Source: Volutella citrinella
Taxonomy: Eukaryota > Ascomycota > Sordariomycetes > Hypocreales > Nectriaceae
DNA length: 64,000 nucleotides
Direction of reading: 5' to 3'
Assembly: GCA_034401135.1 (NCBI GenBank)
Contig: JAWZSP010000010.1
Coordinates: forward strand, 1 to 64,000
Below are positions 41,279 to 52,405 of this stretch, one piece after another (positions within the stretch are counted from its first letter, which is position 1; each line of letters opens with the position of its first letter). Position numbers and translations under genes: made by a program. Under the pieces are notes generated by a model. The model did no database searches. It was not told the origin of the DNA and was given only the letters and a program-made list of their open reading frames with translations.

Positions 41279-42637
41279 ATGGCGGGTGAATTCGACGTTG
41301 CCGACGTCAAATACATGACACGGGATTTCCGGGTGCGGACCATCATCGTCTTTGCGGTCTGCTATCCTCTGGCTGTCCTAGCCGTGAGCTTGCGATTCGT
41401 CAGTCGTCGGGTAGCCCACAATAACTTCTGGTGGGATGACTGGCTGGCAGTTACCGCACTGGTAAGTGACGATGAACCGGTGAGAGACTGGAACAATGGC
41501 TAACTAACCCGTCAGTTGATGACCACGGGCTTTTGCGCAACGAACCTTACTTGTATGCAGTTCCCCTTCAGAACCCAGACCACGTTGGCCGGGTTTTAAT
41601 TCAACCCTTGCTAGGTCTTCCGAGCGATGCTATTTTGGATGGCAAGCAGGCAATCGACGTACCGCTCATGATTCACCATACAAAGGCCGCTTATGTCGCC
41701 GAGCTCTTTTACTACGTCAACCAACTCACCCTGAAGTTCTCCATCTTGTGCTTTTATTGGAGGGTCTTCTCGGCTTCCAGCTATTTCAAAGTGGCTCTCC
41801 AGGTTACGGGATGCCTCATCATTCTCTGGTTTATCGCATCAGTGAGTTATCGGCGACCAAGGCGATACAACCCGTGCGCAAGCGGCCCTGACGTTGTTTT
41901 CCTAGATTATCACCGCCATCCTCCAATGCATACCTGTTCACGCAATCTGGGATCCTGTAGCTCAAGCCCAACCTGGCGTCAAGTGCATCAACTTGAATAG
42001 CTTCTTCTTCGGCACGTCGATCCCGAATATCATGGCCGACTTGGTTTTGGTCCTCTTGCCTATACCACAGGTGTTGACACTCAAAATCACCACGACCCAA
42101 AAGGCTTTCGTTATCATCTTCTTCATGCTTGGTGGATTGTAAGCTCCTCTTCCCAAATCTTATACCTTCATATGGGCATATGGAGCTGAAAATGCATAAA
42201 GTGTCGTGATTACTTCGATTATTCGCCTGCGCTTGATAATTCTTGTCGACTTTGCAACATTCGCCATCAACTGGCCAATGGATGATTCCGTCGTTTGGAC
42301 CATAGTCGAGAACTGCTGCGGCGTCATCAGCATCTGCCTACCGTCGCTGCGGCCAGTCATCAAGCTGCTACCTTGGGAGTTTATCCAGCAGGCCTTGGTC
42401 CACAGCTACGGCAGCAGAGCATCACGCACAAGAAGCCGCACGGACAATACCAGTTTTAATCTGTCCACACATCAATCGCATTGGACCGAGATAAGGTCGA
42501 CGACTAACAGGGGGCCGACGACGTTGTCTGGGATTCGCAAGGAAACATGGGTCGATGTCGAATCTATCGAGATGCAGCCGACAACGGGGAATTCGAGTCA
42601 GGACCAACTCGCGGGAAGCTCGCGCTCGATGGTGTAG
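41279..42637 (+). CDS. PTH11-type integral membrane receptor-like protein
   Basis: Five exons with consistent phase: 41279-41461, 41516-41552, 41615-41841, 41906-42138, 42202-42637; about 371 aa. It belongs to the fungal rhodopsin-like/PTH11 group of seven-helix proteins, some of which sense host or surface cues. Visible helices include TIIVFAVCYPLAVLAVSLRF, the WWDDW motif, TLKFSILCFYWRVF, VTGCLIILWFIAS, FFGTSIPNIMADLVLVLLPI, AFVIIFFMLGGFVVITSI and ISICLPSLRPV. The cytosolic tail is Ser/Thr-rich. No CFEM domain precedes the helices. Exon 2 is only 37 bp and rests on splice motifs alone. An alternative in-frame start is 41090. Confidence 0.8.
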
Positions 42638-42689
42638 AAATGAATATGCGAAGATGTTGTATATTGGCCCCGACGGCCCAATCTTTTGC

Positions 42690-42855
42690 CCTGTAGCGCA
42701 GCGATTAAGGTGCCCGCAGCTGTGACGGTTCGTCACAATAAGCTCTTATTAATATACTCTCTTAATATACTCTACTCTTATTTATCTTATTATTAAGATC
42801 CTATTATACTCTACTTTTATATTGTGAGAACCGTCGGGCTTCTCGCAGCTGTGGG
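42690..42855 (+). repeat. tRNA-derived SINE-like piece with repeated ends
   Basis: TAGCGCAGCGATTAAGG resembles an internal promoter box A, and GGTTCGTCAC about 35 bp later resembles box B (GGTTCGANNCC). An AT-rich middle made of TTAATATACTCT-like units follows, then TATTGTGAGAACCGTC, an imperfect inverted copy of GACGGTTCGTCACAATA. The word CGCAGCTGTG flanks the AT-rich part on both sides. A short mobile repeat is likely; its class is uncertain. Confidence 0.4.
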
Positions 42856-43218
42856 TGTCAGAACCCACGCTAATGCACAGCGGAAGCCATGCGCGCTACG
42901 CTGCACGGAGCGGATTAACCCAGCCCCGCCCTACCAATGAAAGAAGGGTCACCCGGGTCACCAAGGATCACTCGTGAACCATCGTGACCACCTGGGAAGA
43001 GATGCACTCACACAGCAGGAAGAAAGACAAGTAAACTAGTATATATAGACCTACCCATAGTACGATGAAGAGGACCAGCCTCTTCAGCTATCAATACAAC
43101 TTGGTTACCACAATCTGATTGTTATCACCAAACGTGACATTTGCGACCACCACGCTCAGCATTACGCCCTAGTGCGACTGCCAACATAAACCCCAGTACG
43201 ATTACTGCTGTTTACACA
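42856..43218 (+). repeat. Possible solo LTR
   Basis: Begins TGTCAGAACC and ends TTTACACA, contains a TATA-like TATATATAGACC near its middle, and encodes nothing. These fit a solo LTR of a gypsy or copia element. No target duplication or second LTR was found. Confidence 0.3.
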
Positions 43219-43345
43219 GTTGGACCCAGCCCGATCGTCACATAACGGATATTCTTATTTTCTTCCCCTATCTTCTTTACTTTTTCTTCCCCCTTGACCT
43301 CCAACCTTCCCAAGTTTCCTTCCCCTTTTTTTTTTTTTTTGGCCC

Positions 43346-45456
43346 CATCCCCTGGGCAGTCGTAGGGCTTATTTTTCGTACCTGCCCCACCGGGCCCGTG
43401 CGAGGACCGCGATACCGCGTCGGTACGCGATCCTAAACATGAACGCGATTACTACGCAGCTACACCAAAAGGCATTCATCCAAAAGATCTGACTCTGAAG
43501 CCTTAGAGCAACATGCGACCGGCACCCGTGACGGGCCCTGTGCCCCCCAAGAGGCCTAGGGCCACCAAGGCCACCAAGGCCACCACAATCCGGGCCCCAA
43601 AGGCAGCCAAAGCATCATCACAACGCCCGATTGACGGCTTCAAATTCCGCCCTTTTCAACCCCGATACAGACCTTTTATTACAATGGACCCTCCTGATGA
43701 AATTGTCGACCTTTTCCGGCTATTTTGCCCGGTTTCCCTTGTTGAAAAATGGGTCAGTTGGACGAACAACTGGGTCGCGCACCTTCAATCTAAAAATCTA
43801 GCCCCAAACGCACGCCTGCGAAGCTGGAAGCCAACAACCGTCGCCGAGGTATACACCTGGCTTGCAATCCTAATTTATATAGGCACACACCGCGAAAAAC
43901 GCGTCGAATCCCACTGGGTGACTCCTATCATCGACGATACCATCCGACCGTTGCACCACATCGTGAAGTGGATGACGTACGCGCGTTTTTGGCTGCTTTT
44001 CCGACACATTCGCATCTTTCCTCCGTTCGAAGACGACAATGACGCTGTTGAGCGCATGCTTTCGCGTGTGTCCGAGTGGTCTGACCACATACAAGAAGTT
44101 TCTGCTACGCTCTCTACGCCTGGCACACATATCGCTGTAGATGAGTGTATGGTCCGCTATACGGGAAGAACGAAGGCAAAAGTGACGATACCTACGAAGC
44201 CTATTCCGATAGGGCTTAAAGTGTGGGTATTGGCGCAAGAGGGCTATTTTCTACGTTGGAGCTATCACATTCCTAGCTGTGCGAGGGCCCGGCCACGAGG
44301 AATTCGAGCTGTCCGCGACTATCAACTTGCAGAGACGCAAGCCGTGGTCCTTGACCTAGTATTACAGCTGCCAATTGCCAACTATCACGTCTTTTTCGAT
44401 AACCTCTTTACGACACCCCAATTACTCAGTGCCTTGCGAGATCACGGCGTCGCAGCTACCGGCACTGTTCGTGTCAATCGCGGTATCCACACACCGTTCG
44501 TCCTAGCAAAAAAGCTAGATAACGAGGGGAAATTGACTTGGCAATACAACGAGCTTCGCTCTGTCGCTACATATAATGAACGGGTACATTAAATTCTTTT
44601 TTTTCCCTAGCTTTTTCCCTACTAATTCTTATTTTCCTAGGTCAACCAGATCGCGTGGAAAGACAACGCCCTTGTGTTATTCTTATCGTCATATTTCACC
44701 GGCACCGAGCTCGAACATGCTACACGACGCAAGCCGACATCAAGCCTCCTTCGGGCACGCCCAATGCAGCAATTTTTCAGTACGGAGCCAGTGAAAGTTG
44801 TATTGCAGCCGTCTATTGGCGTTAAATACAATTTACATATAGGTGCAGTTGATCGGGGCGACCAAATGCGAAGCTATCATGGCTATGATCATACAATTCG
44901 GGGAGGACCTTGGCAAGCCCTAGCCTGGACCTTCCTGATTGATGTGATACTTATCAACACATACATTTTGCAGCAGAAGAAGAAGTCAACCTGGAAGCCT
45001 TATGATTCGCAAGATCAGTGGCGCGATACTATCACAACTAGCCTGATCAAGAAGTTCGCCATGACAGCAGCTTCACGCCAGAGGTTTCAGACGGGGGATC
45101 AATTTACGCCGCTTGACCAGCACAAACACATCAAACGCATAAAATTTAGTCGGTGTGTTGCCTGTCAAGGCAGGCAGCTAGGCGAGGCCTACACTCGAAG
45201 CTCGCAAAGGCAGGCAAAAAAGGCGCCCTTGGGCGAGGCAAGCTGCAACGAGGGCACAGCCCGTAGGAAGGTGGGCAAGCAGACGTGGCACGGGTGCGAT
45301 AAGTGCGATGTAGCAATTTGTAACCGGGGAAATTGCTGGTACTTGTGGCATAGTAAGATTAATAAGTAAATATATGTACCCTTCATCTGTTCAATTTTAA
45401 TTGGCCACATACCCCTGTTGGTACGAAAAATAAGCCCTACGACTGCCCAGGGGATG
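43346..45456 (+). mobile_element. PiggyBac-like DNA transposon, apparently complete
   Basis: A 2.1-kb element bounded by perfect 37-bp terminal inverted repeats: 43346-43382 (starts CATCCCCTGGGCAGTCG) and 45420-45456 (its exact reverse complement, ending CTGCCCAGGGGATG). Inside is one spliced transposase gene with all catalytic residues. The expected TTAA target duplication is not visible directly at either edge, so the true ends may lie slightly outside or inside the repeat. Perfect TIRs and an open frame suggest recent activity. Confidence 0.88.
43513..45369 (+). CDS. PiggyBac transposase
   Basis: Exons 43513-44583 and 44641-45369 (phase 0, intron 57 bp, GTACAT...TTCCTAG), 599 aa. The N terminus is basic and Ala/Lys/Pro-rich. 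The DDE_Tnp_1_7 domain follows (FCPVSLVEKWVSWTNNW onward). The catalytic aspartates of the family are present: HIAVDECMVRYTGRTK, NYHVFFDNLFTTPQLL and IGAVDRGDQMRSY. The C terminus carries the Cys-rich zinc motif typical of piggyBac (CVACQG, CDKCDVAICNRGNCWYLWH). No stops or frameshifts, so the enzyme could be active. Confidence 0.9.
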
Positions 45457-45480
45457 TCCTGATTGGCTATGGCGCGAAAT

Positions 45481-45603
45481 GGTAGTTTGGCACTGGTAGT
45501 TTGGCCCCCCCCGTCCGCGTCCCGGACCCCACCCTGCGCGTATCCCTGTACGGCCATTGGCCCGTGCCCCATGAACCCGAATGGTAGTTTGGCCCAAACT
45601 ACC
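45481..45603. repeat. Short repeat with GGTAGTTTGG ends
   Basis: GGTAGTTTGG occurs at 45481-45490, 45495-45504 and 45583-45592, and inverted as CCAAACTACC at 45594-45603. The last two form a nearly perfect palindrome. The 123-bp interval may be a MITE with 10-bp inverted ends lying between the piggyBac element and the LINE. The same word starts again at the last bases of the window (63991). Confidence 0.55.
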
Positions 45604-45615
45604 GCCGGCCTCCTC

Positions 45616-47417
45616 GGTTAGGGGTTAATAACCCTGGAGGGGTCGAGCCAGCTATCTTCCTGCTAGAAGAAGCTATCAGCGGCCCTAATAAGGCCAAGAT
45701 AGCTAAGATAGCCTCCCTAGACCTCTCAAATGCCTTCAACTCAACCCCAAGAGCCTCTATGGCTGCAAGCTTGGTTAAATACGCCCCAGCCTTTTATAAG
45801 GCATCTGCCTGGGCCTATAATAAACCCTCAGTCTTAGTCACTCCAACAGGGGCTACCCTAGCCTCTGCAGAAGGGGCCCGTCAAGGCGACCCATTTGGGC
45901 CCTTCCTGTTTTCCCTAGCCTTCCGACCTACCCTAGAGCACCTCCAGAGACAGCTGCCTGATGCAACCTTTATTGCCTACCTAGATGACGTCTATATCCT
46001 TAGGCCAAAGCAGGGGAAGGCCCGGAGCCCTGCCCAGAGCCCTGCCCAAAGCCCTGCCCAAAGCCCTGCCCAAGGCCCTGCCCAAAGCCCTGCCCAAGGC
46101 CCTGAGGAGCCAATTCTAGCCATAGTGGCCCGAGCCTTTAAGGAATCCCCTCTAACTCTAAACCTCTCTAAGAGTAAAGAGTACTGGATAGGAAACCTAA
46201 AAGCAAGAGGCCTAAAAGCCCTTGGCACCTTTATAGGACCTCAAAAGCAAAGAAGAGACTTTCTTTCCAAGAAAATCCAGTCTTTTAAAGAAGCTCTTAG
46301 CTCCTTAGTCGGCCTGCCTAAGCAGTATATCCTTTTACTAGCTAAAGGCAGCCTCCAGCTCCTTCTTAGGCACCTACTTAGACAGCTGGACCTAACAGGC
46401 TTGGAAGGACTGTGGGCAGAGGTCGACTATACAGTCCAACAGCTAATCCTGAGCCTTGCCACCCGGGACCCCTCAGAGCCTGACTTACCTAGCCCAGCTG
46501 CCCAAGACCTTATTTCCCTTCCAGTTAAATCAGGAGGAATAGGCCTTCTAGCTTTCAAAGCTATAGCTAAGGACACCTATCAGGCTGTTAAGCGAAGCAG
46601 CCAGGCGGCCCTTGGAGACATCTACCCAAACCAGGCCTTTTGGCCTATAGAGCCTCCAAAGCGGTCAGCTAAGACTATCCTCTGGGAAAGGAATAGGGAC
46701 TGCCTTCTGAACCTCCAGGCAGCCCTAGAGCCCCAAGCCCAGCAAGCCCTGCTAGAAAATAGCAGCTATCTAGGCCGACAGTGGCTGGTAGCCCTGCCTA
46801 CTCAGAAGCAGCTAATTCTATCAGATTCTGAGACCACAGAAGCTCTTAGAACTAGGCTACTAGTCCCTATCCGACCCTTAGAGACTCCCTGCAGCTTCTG
46901 TGGCAACCTACCTACCTTAGGCCACCAGGACCTTTGCAAGGCCGCTGAAAGAAGGTGGACCAGCCGCCACAACCGAGTTTCCCGTGCAATTATCAACCAA
47001 TTATATAGCCGGGCTAGCTTAGAAGTGGAATCTGAGCCCCTTATCAGCCCTGACCCTTTAGGCCCCCGGGCTGACTTTTCTATCTGCCTGAATGGCAGCC
47101 GGCATTTCTATGACCTCCAGATAGTTGCTATAAGCAAGGCCTCTGCAAAAGAGGATGCTTTTCGCACTCTCAGAGAGGCTGCAGAAGAAAAGGCTAGGAA
47201 ATATAAAGCCCTAGGGCCTTTCTTCCGACCCCTTATTATCTCAGCAAGCGGCCTATTTGAGAAGGAGGCTGCGAGCCTTTATAAGGAAATCCAGAAAGCT
47301 ATAGGACCTACAGCAAGCTTCTGGCTTGACCGGTCTATTAGCTTTATCCTTACTAAAGCAAGAGCCCAGGCAGCTGCCTCTATATCTAGAGAAGCCCCTA
47401 GAAATAGGAACCTTTAG
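45616..47417 (+). CDS. Reverse transcriptase/endonuclease ORF, N-terminally truncated
   Basis: An open frame of about 600 codons to TAG at 47417, with no true start; the first ATG is at 45759. RT motifs: LDLSNAFNS (motif A Asp), GARQGDPFGPFLFSLAF (motif B) and FIAYLDDVYIL (motif C, YLDD). A 12-bp repeat encoding SPAQ follows motif C. The C-terminal part has CSFCGNLPTLGHQDLC (C-x2-C...H-x4-C) and then RADFSICLNGSRHFYDLQIV, matching the CCHC plus D-x12-D layout of the restriction-like endonuclease of early-branching LINEs. The frame is intact throughout, so this copy is dead only by 5' truncation. Confidence 0.82.
46020..46104 (+). repeat. In-frame 12-bp minisatellite inside RT
   Basis: Seven tandem copies of AGCCCTGCCCAR, encoding (S/G)PAQ repeats, directly after the YLDD block. 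Confidence 0.9.
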
Positions 47418-47620
47418 AAAAACCTCTCTCTTTTTTCTTAATATCCTACCTCCCTCCTTCTTATAAAAACCCCCTTTTTCAAGGCCTTACTTACCTTTGT
47501 TACTTTTTCTTATTTTACTTATCTTACTCTCTTTTATATATTTCCTAAGTTTCTTATCTTAAATAGCTAAAAAGCCTAGCTTACAGCTTAATCTTGTATA
47601 GTAGAAGCAGAATAGCCTAG

Positions 47621-47658
47621 CTAACCCTAATCTAACCCCACTCTAACCCTAACCCTAA
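47621..47658 (+). repeat. Interstitial telomere repeats
   Basis: CTAACCCTAATCTAACCCC followed by ACTCTAACCCTAACCCTAA, five to six full or degenerate CCCTAA units, 46.6 kb inside the chromosome end and directly 3' of the LINE. Confidence 0.9.
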
Positions 47659-47847
47659 AAAACCATTCGAGGTACCATGCGAGGCACCACTAGAGGTGTT
47701 GTGGCATTACCCGCCATAAAATGCTGACCATGCTTTATTCGGAATGAATAACGCCTTTCATTGAAACAGGGGGTAAACAATTCCACGTCCTTCGTTCACT
47801 ATTCTAACCCTAAGCCTACGCTATGAAGTAATGACCACTATGTATAA

Positions 47848-50800
47848 TCAAATCGTCCTTGGTTTCCTCAACACGAGCCCGGCTTCAACGTCAGCTTCGG
47901 CGTCTGGATATTCCCCGGTATACACCTTGAAAGGATCCCAAAGGGATTGAGGACGCCCAGTGTCACGGCATTTGTTGCATCCATTGACCGTGACATAATA
48001 GCCATTATCGTGCTGCGTAGTCCCGCAAGATTCGTCATGGTCTCTGAAGAGATCGGAAACGCTCTTTTTAATCTGTTTTCCAGTCATACCTTTAGCACAA
48101 GATTCTTCGTCCTTACACTTGACGATAACGGTACACCCGTAGTCAACACCAAAAAATTCCGCAAGCAAATCCCCTACAACGGGTAGGATAGCGCCGGTGA
48201 TATCAGCGCCAGTCCCATCCGGCGCAACAGCCGAAGAGGATACGCGATAAATATCCTCGTTTATATATCGCGCCACTGCATGCCTGCAGGCGTCTTGGCT
48301 AATAGAGTCGCAGATGGCCGATCCATCATGGTCTTGCGATATCAGCTTCGGGTCCGGAGGCGGTGGTCCAGCATATGGATTGGTGGTAAGTGAATTGGAT
48401 ATATCACTGATACAGCCTGTATCAAAGAGGGAGATGTTAGCCATGAGACATAATATCTATGCGTTGTAGGCGCTTACATTGATTGAAGATTTTATTCTTA
48501 TTTGCATCATATAGGCAGCCGTCGGCAGAAAAGTAAATATCACCAAAGTTGGCTGGCCATCGCGCCTGAAGACGGCAAGATGCATGAGCATGTAGCCTAT
48601 AATCAATAGTCTGATTAAAGCCGGACTCGATAAGAACAGTACTGTAGGGCTCGTTGGGATCCGAGGCAATATCTAGGATAGTTTATCAGCACGACACCCG
48701 GCACAGGACTATCCCAGACTCACTGTAGAAGCTGCTAAAGGTCTTTGTAAGATTGCCAGCGTCAGGTGCGCAGCGCGGTGATCCATCAATAAGGATACAG
48801 CCAGCACCGGGGCCAACATGCTAAGCGCAATAAGTTAGTCAACCTATAAATTCTAAGCCGTTGAGTTACGTACCAGGTTCGTTCCCGCAGGGTTCGGAGT
48901 AGGCGTCTCAAGCGGGTGACATGCGGCGTTATTCGATCCTTCGATCACTACGCATACCTTGTCTCCTACCGTCTTGGTCTCCATTCGGAGGGGTGTGCGT
49001 GTACTATCCGGGCTCTTGCCAGACTGAGATGGCTTATCAGTAGCAGTCGGCCGAGCTGGAGGTGGCGTTTGCCCCTGAGGTGGTGTTTGGACGGCTTTGC
49101 TGGTGCTTTGGCTGCTGGAACTAGACGAACTCGTGCTCTTCTGTGGAGTTTTCGATGACCGAGAAGGAGTCTGGGCTTGAGCGCTGCTGCGGCCTTGCTG
49201 GGATTTCTGTGTGCTCGTCGTGCTCTGGTTCCTCTGAGATGTCTTGGTCCTGGTGCCCTGAGTTGACTGTGATGGAATTTCTTTTCTGTTGCAGTCTTAC
49301 TAGAATTCTGCTGTGGTGCCTGAGAATATTGAGATGAATCCTGGGTGGCTGCACTCTGCTGAGAAGCGGTTTGAGTGAGGGTGCTCTGAGACGCGCCTTG
49401 GGAACTGGCTGTTGTACTAGCCTGGCCGCTATGGGTACGAGTTCCATCCCGGCTCTGCTGAGGGGCGGTATGTGTTTGGGCACTACCCTGGCTTTGCTGA
49501 GACAAGTTCTGAGTCTGAGTGTTATCCAGGGTATTCTGGGATGAAGGTTGGGCACTGACGGTGCTCGCTTGGTAACTTCGAGGCCAACTGGCATGCTGGC
49601 TCTGCCGAGATGCGGTCTGCGCCTGACACGTCTGACATTGAACCGGCGCTCCAGCAGTCGTCAGCGTCGCAGCGGATGATGCTAGGCCTTCTGATGACGC
49701 CTCACTTGTGGTAGGACCCTGTCTGCTTTCGAAGTTGCTTGTGGCGCCAGAACGTGTTGCTGTCATCAGAGTTGTCGGTCGTTGGCATTGAAAACCATTT
49801 CCGTCTCTTTTTTGGCGAAAATTGACAGGGCAGGTCGCATCCTCCCAGTCTTCCCATAACGCACCGTTCCAGATGGTCAAGGGGGCATCATCGGCGACTC
49901 GGCCATTCGCATCAGGTCTTGGATACGCGAAAACCTTCATGGTTTTAACTGCCTCCAGAGCTGATTTGAATGGGCGTCCTACCTCTCTTCTAAAGGCAAT
50001 ATGGGCGGCCATAACACCTGCACCGGACGCAGAAGCTAACTTCCTATTAGCTAGATATGGCGGCTCGCAAAAGACAACATGACCTACGGCCCGATGTTCC
50101 TATGGTCTTTCTGTCCCCGCCAGTGTTTGCGTCTGCACATCTGAATCTACCCGGATAGGAGGCGTGTGGTGCCTTTTTCAGCGGATCGATATTGCAGAAG
50201 TCTTCGAATTTGGTTCCGTCCGGAGTGGTAGCACCTATCATCAAAATCTCCGGAACATGAAATGGGTCCTCTTCCCAGACTAATTCATCGGGCAGAGACG
50301 GACTAAGGGTTTTCTTGTCAAAGGTAAAGTAAGTTAGTGAGTAACGAGTTGTCTGAGGATTCGCAAAGTGCTTACTCTGCTGTCATTGCCCGATGCAATA
50401 ACGGTTGCCACACCCAGGGAGGCGAGCTCCTTCAGTATAAGAGATACCACGGCTTTGAGAACCTTCCAGAGGGGCTTGCCGTTAATGCCAATAAAGTTCT
50501 CGATTCCGGTATCCAGATCATAATGGTCGATGGCGAAGGGCATAAGCAAGACACCAATCTCACCCTCTGGATGGAAGTTGGCAATTGTCGCCAACCCTGC
50601 CAACTGATAATAAGTACTCTGCCCTGCATGGCTGACAACGATGTTGTTTGCTCTCTTTGCAAATTTCCGTACGCAGGACATCATACAGGTACCGTGGCCT
50701 TTTGGGTCAACATCACGCTCCACTTTCGTGGTGGCATCATTATCCTCGAATGGCCAAAGCCACTTGAAGGCATCGCCAGCCCACTCCTGCGTCTTGTTAG

Positions 50801-52405
50801 CCAGAAATATATGCCAATGTGTGAGTAAACGAACTGGGTGGTCGGGGTTTATGCCAGTATCACTGACGTAAACATTGGTGCCAAAACCCTCCGTGTCATC
50901 TTTGACGCCTAGGTCCCCGTACTCGCTCAGTGTTCTCCCCCTGGCCTGGCAGATGACTCTCTCATCCAGAGGGGCCGGATATCGAATGTATTCGCGCATT
51001 GATAGTTTGTCCTTCTGTGATGATTTGTCTCTCCCAAGAAGGTCTCGCGCTTCCACTTGTGATGGCAAAGGTGGAGCGTCTGCCGGTCGGGGTTCTGTGG
51101 AAGGAACTCTGGAGCCGGCTCCGTACACACCCGCAACCTAGGGACTATGGTCAGAATCGTTTTTATAATCTAGAAATTAAAGGGCATCCATACAATGGTG
51201 GTGGCAAGGGCTACTCGCAAGGCTTGGCTGCGCCTCATGACAACGACAAAGAACAAAACACCAGAGCGGTCTGTCCTCACAGCGTAAGTCATCTCTGTTG
51301 TTCCAGTAGCCGCGGCAAGCCAGCTTGCTACTGTGTGATAGTTTATGTGGTCGATGGGGAAAACCATATAAATATCCATAGGGTCGTCACATTGATCATC
51401 CGGCTCCGCCCGCGGGGCGAGATTGGGGGATGGGCGAGGTGTACAGGCATTTTTGGTGGCCGATGTAGTGGTGGATTTAGGCGCTCTCGACTTGGTTCCA
51501 GTCCGAGACCTTCGAGTGCCTTGATTTTCTTCCTCTGGAACATCTTCGTGTTGGTCTAGCCCTTCATTATTGGGACTGAGTTGTTTCCGCAAGGTTTCTA
51601 GAGGGCGATCAGGAACCACAGGAGCGCCGCCAATGACGGCAACGATGGCAATACGGGGAGAGATCGGCCTCGGCTCAGGCAAAAAAAAGTTCCCGGCCTT
51701 GTCCGGAGAAGGGAGGGGTGCAAACCCGATCCCGCGAAGAGTGAGTAAGATGGCTATGGTAATAATGCGCCTAACAAGGCCAGTGAGTGGGTCAATATCT
51801 TGGACCTCTGTGTTGACCCATGTATCTTCTGTTATCGCGCTATGTTGGTCCATCTTGGTTCGGATGTAGTGTCCTGTCTGACCATCTTCGAAAACATGTG
51901 TTGCGAAGTCGGGTATTTTCTCTGGTGCCAGTGTTACTGCTGACATTGATGTAGTCCCTGAGGCGGTTGTGCCGCTCCTAGTGCCACTTGTCGTAACAGA
52001 TGGCAGGTCTAGATTGCTTGAGATGACTGGTTTGTCAGGTTTGGTCTGTATAGCTGTCCCCGTTGTCGGTTGGCTCTCGGTCTCGGTACTAGCTTTTATA
52101 CAGCTAACTTGAGTTATCGTCACAGTTGGCAGCCCAGAGCTTGCTATGGAGGTGGTGGCCGTCTCTGTCGAAGTCGTTTCAGCACTCGTAGCCGTGCCCG
52201 TCGTCGAGTCGCTACCAGATACAATGCTACTCGTGATTTCCGTGGTCCTTAACCACCCCTCTGAGCATATTCTTGTTTCTGTAACGGTAATCGTGACTGC
52301 TGTCTCCGGTAGTGTAGTTGTCGTCGACACGGATGATGTCAGGGACTCTTGGGCCGCCGCGGCGTGAGCCAAGACGAGGCCCAGCAGAGGAGACCTGGCA
52401 CGCAT
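47848..52405 (-). CDS. Secreted subtilase-like protein, degenerate
   Basis: A long multi-exon minus-strand gene assembled from consecutive frames. Exon 1 (52405 to about 51208) has a signal peptide (MRARSPLLGLVLAHAAAAQES), a Ser/Thr-rich stalk and a propeptide-like block (VASWLAAATGTTEMTY). After an intron ending CCTAG it continues VAGVYGAGSRVPS, then the subtilisin Asp block (NVYVSDTGINPDHP), His block (DPKGHGTCMMSC) and Asn region (TVIASGND). The Ser block reads SASGAGVMAAHIA, without the expected GTS. Then come a Ser/Gln/Thr-rich linker with a frameshift near 49290 and a Cys-rich C-terminal domain (CKDEESCAKG, VNGCNKCRDTG) to the stop at 47848. The missing Ser and the frameshift suggest loss of protease function. 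Exon borders after 50000 are incomplete. Confidence 0.6.

Larger units (their letters stand above)
45616..47660 (+). mobile_element. 5'-truncated LINE with telomeric 3' end
   Basis: The reverse transcriptase gene begins abruptly in the middle of the RT domain, so the 5' half is missing, as is common after incomplete target-primed reverse transcription. A 200-bp A/T-rich 3' tail follows the stop, and the element ends in CTAACCCTAATCTAACCCC...CTAACCCTAACCCTAA, i.e. telomere repeats. RT plus a C-terminal restriction-like endonuclease and a telomeric 3' flank are features of telomere-associated LINEs such as MoTeR in Magnaporthe. Confidence 0.7.
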
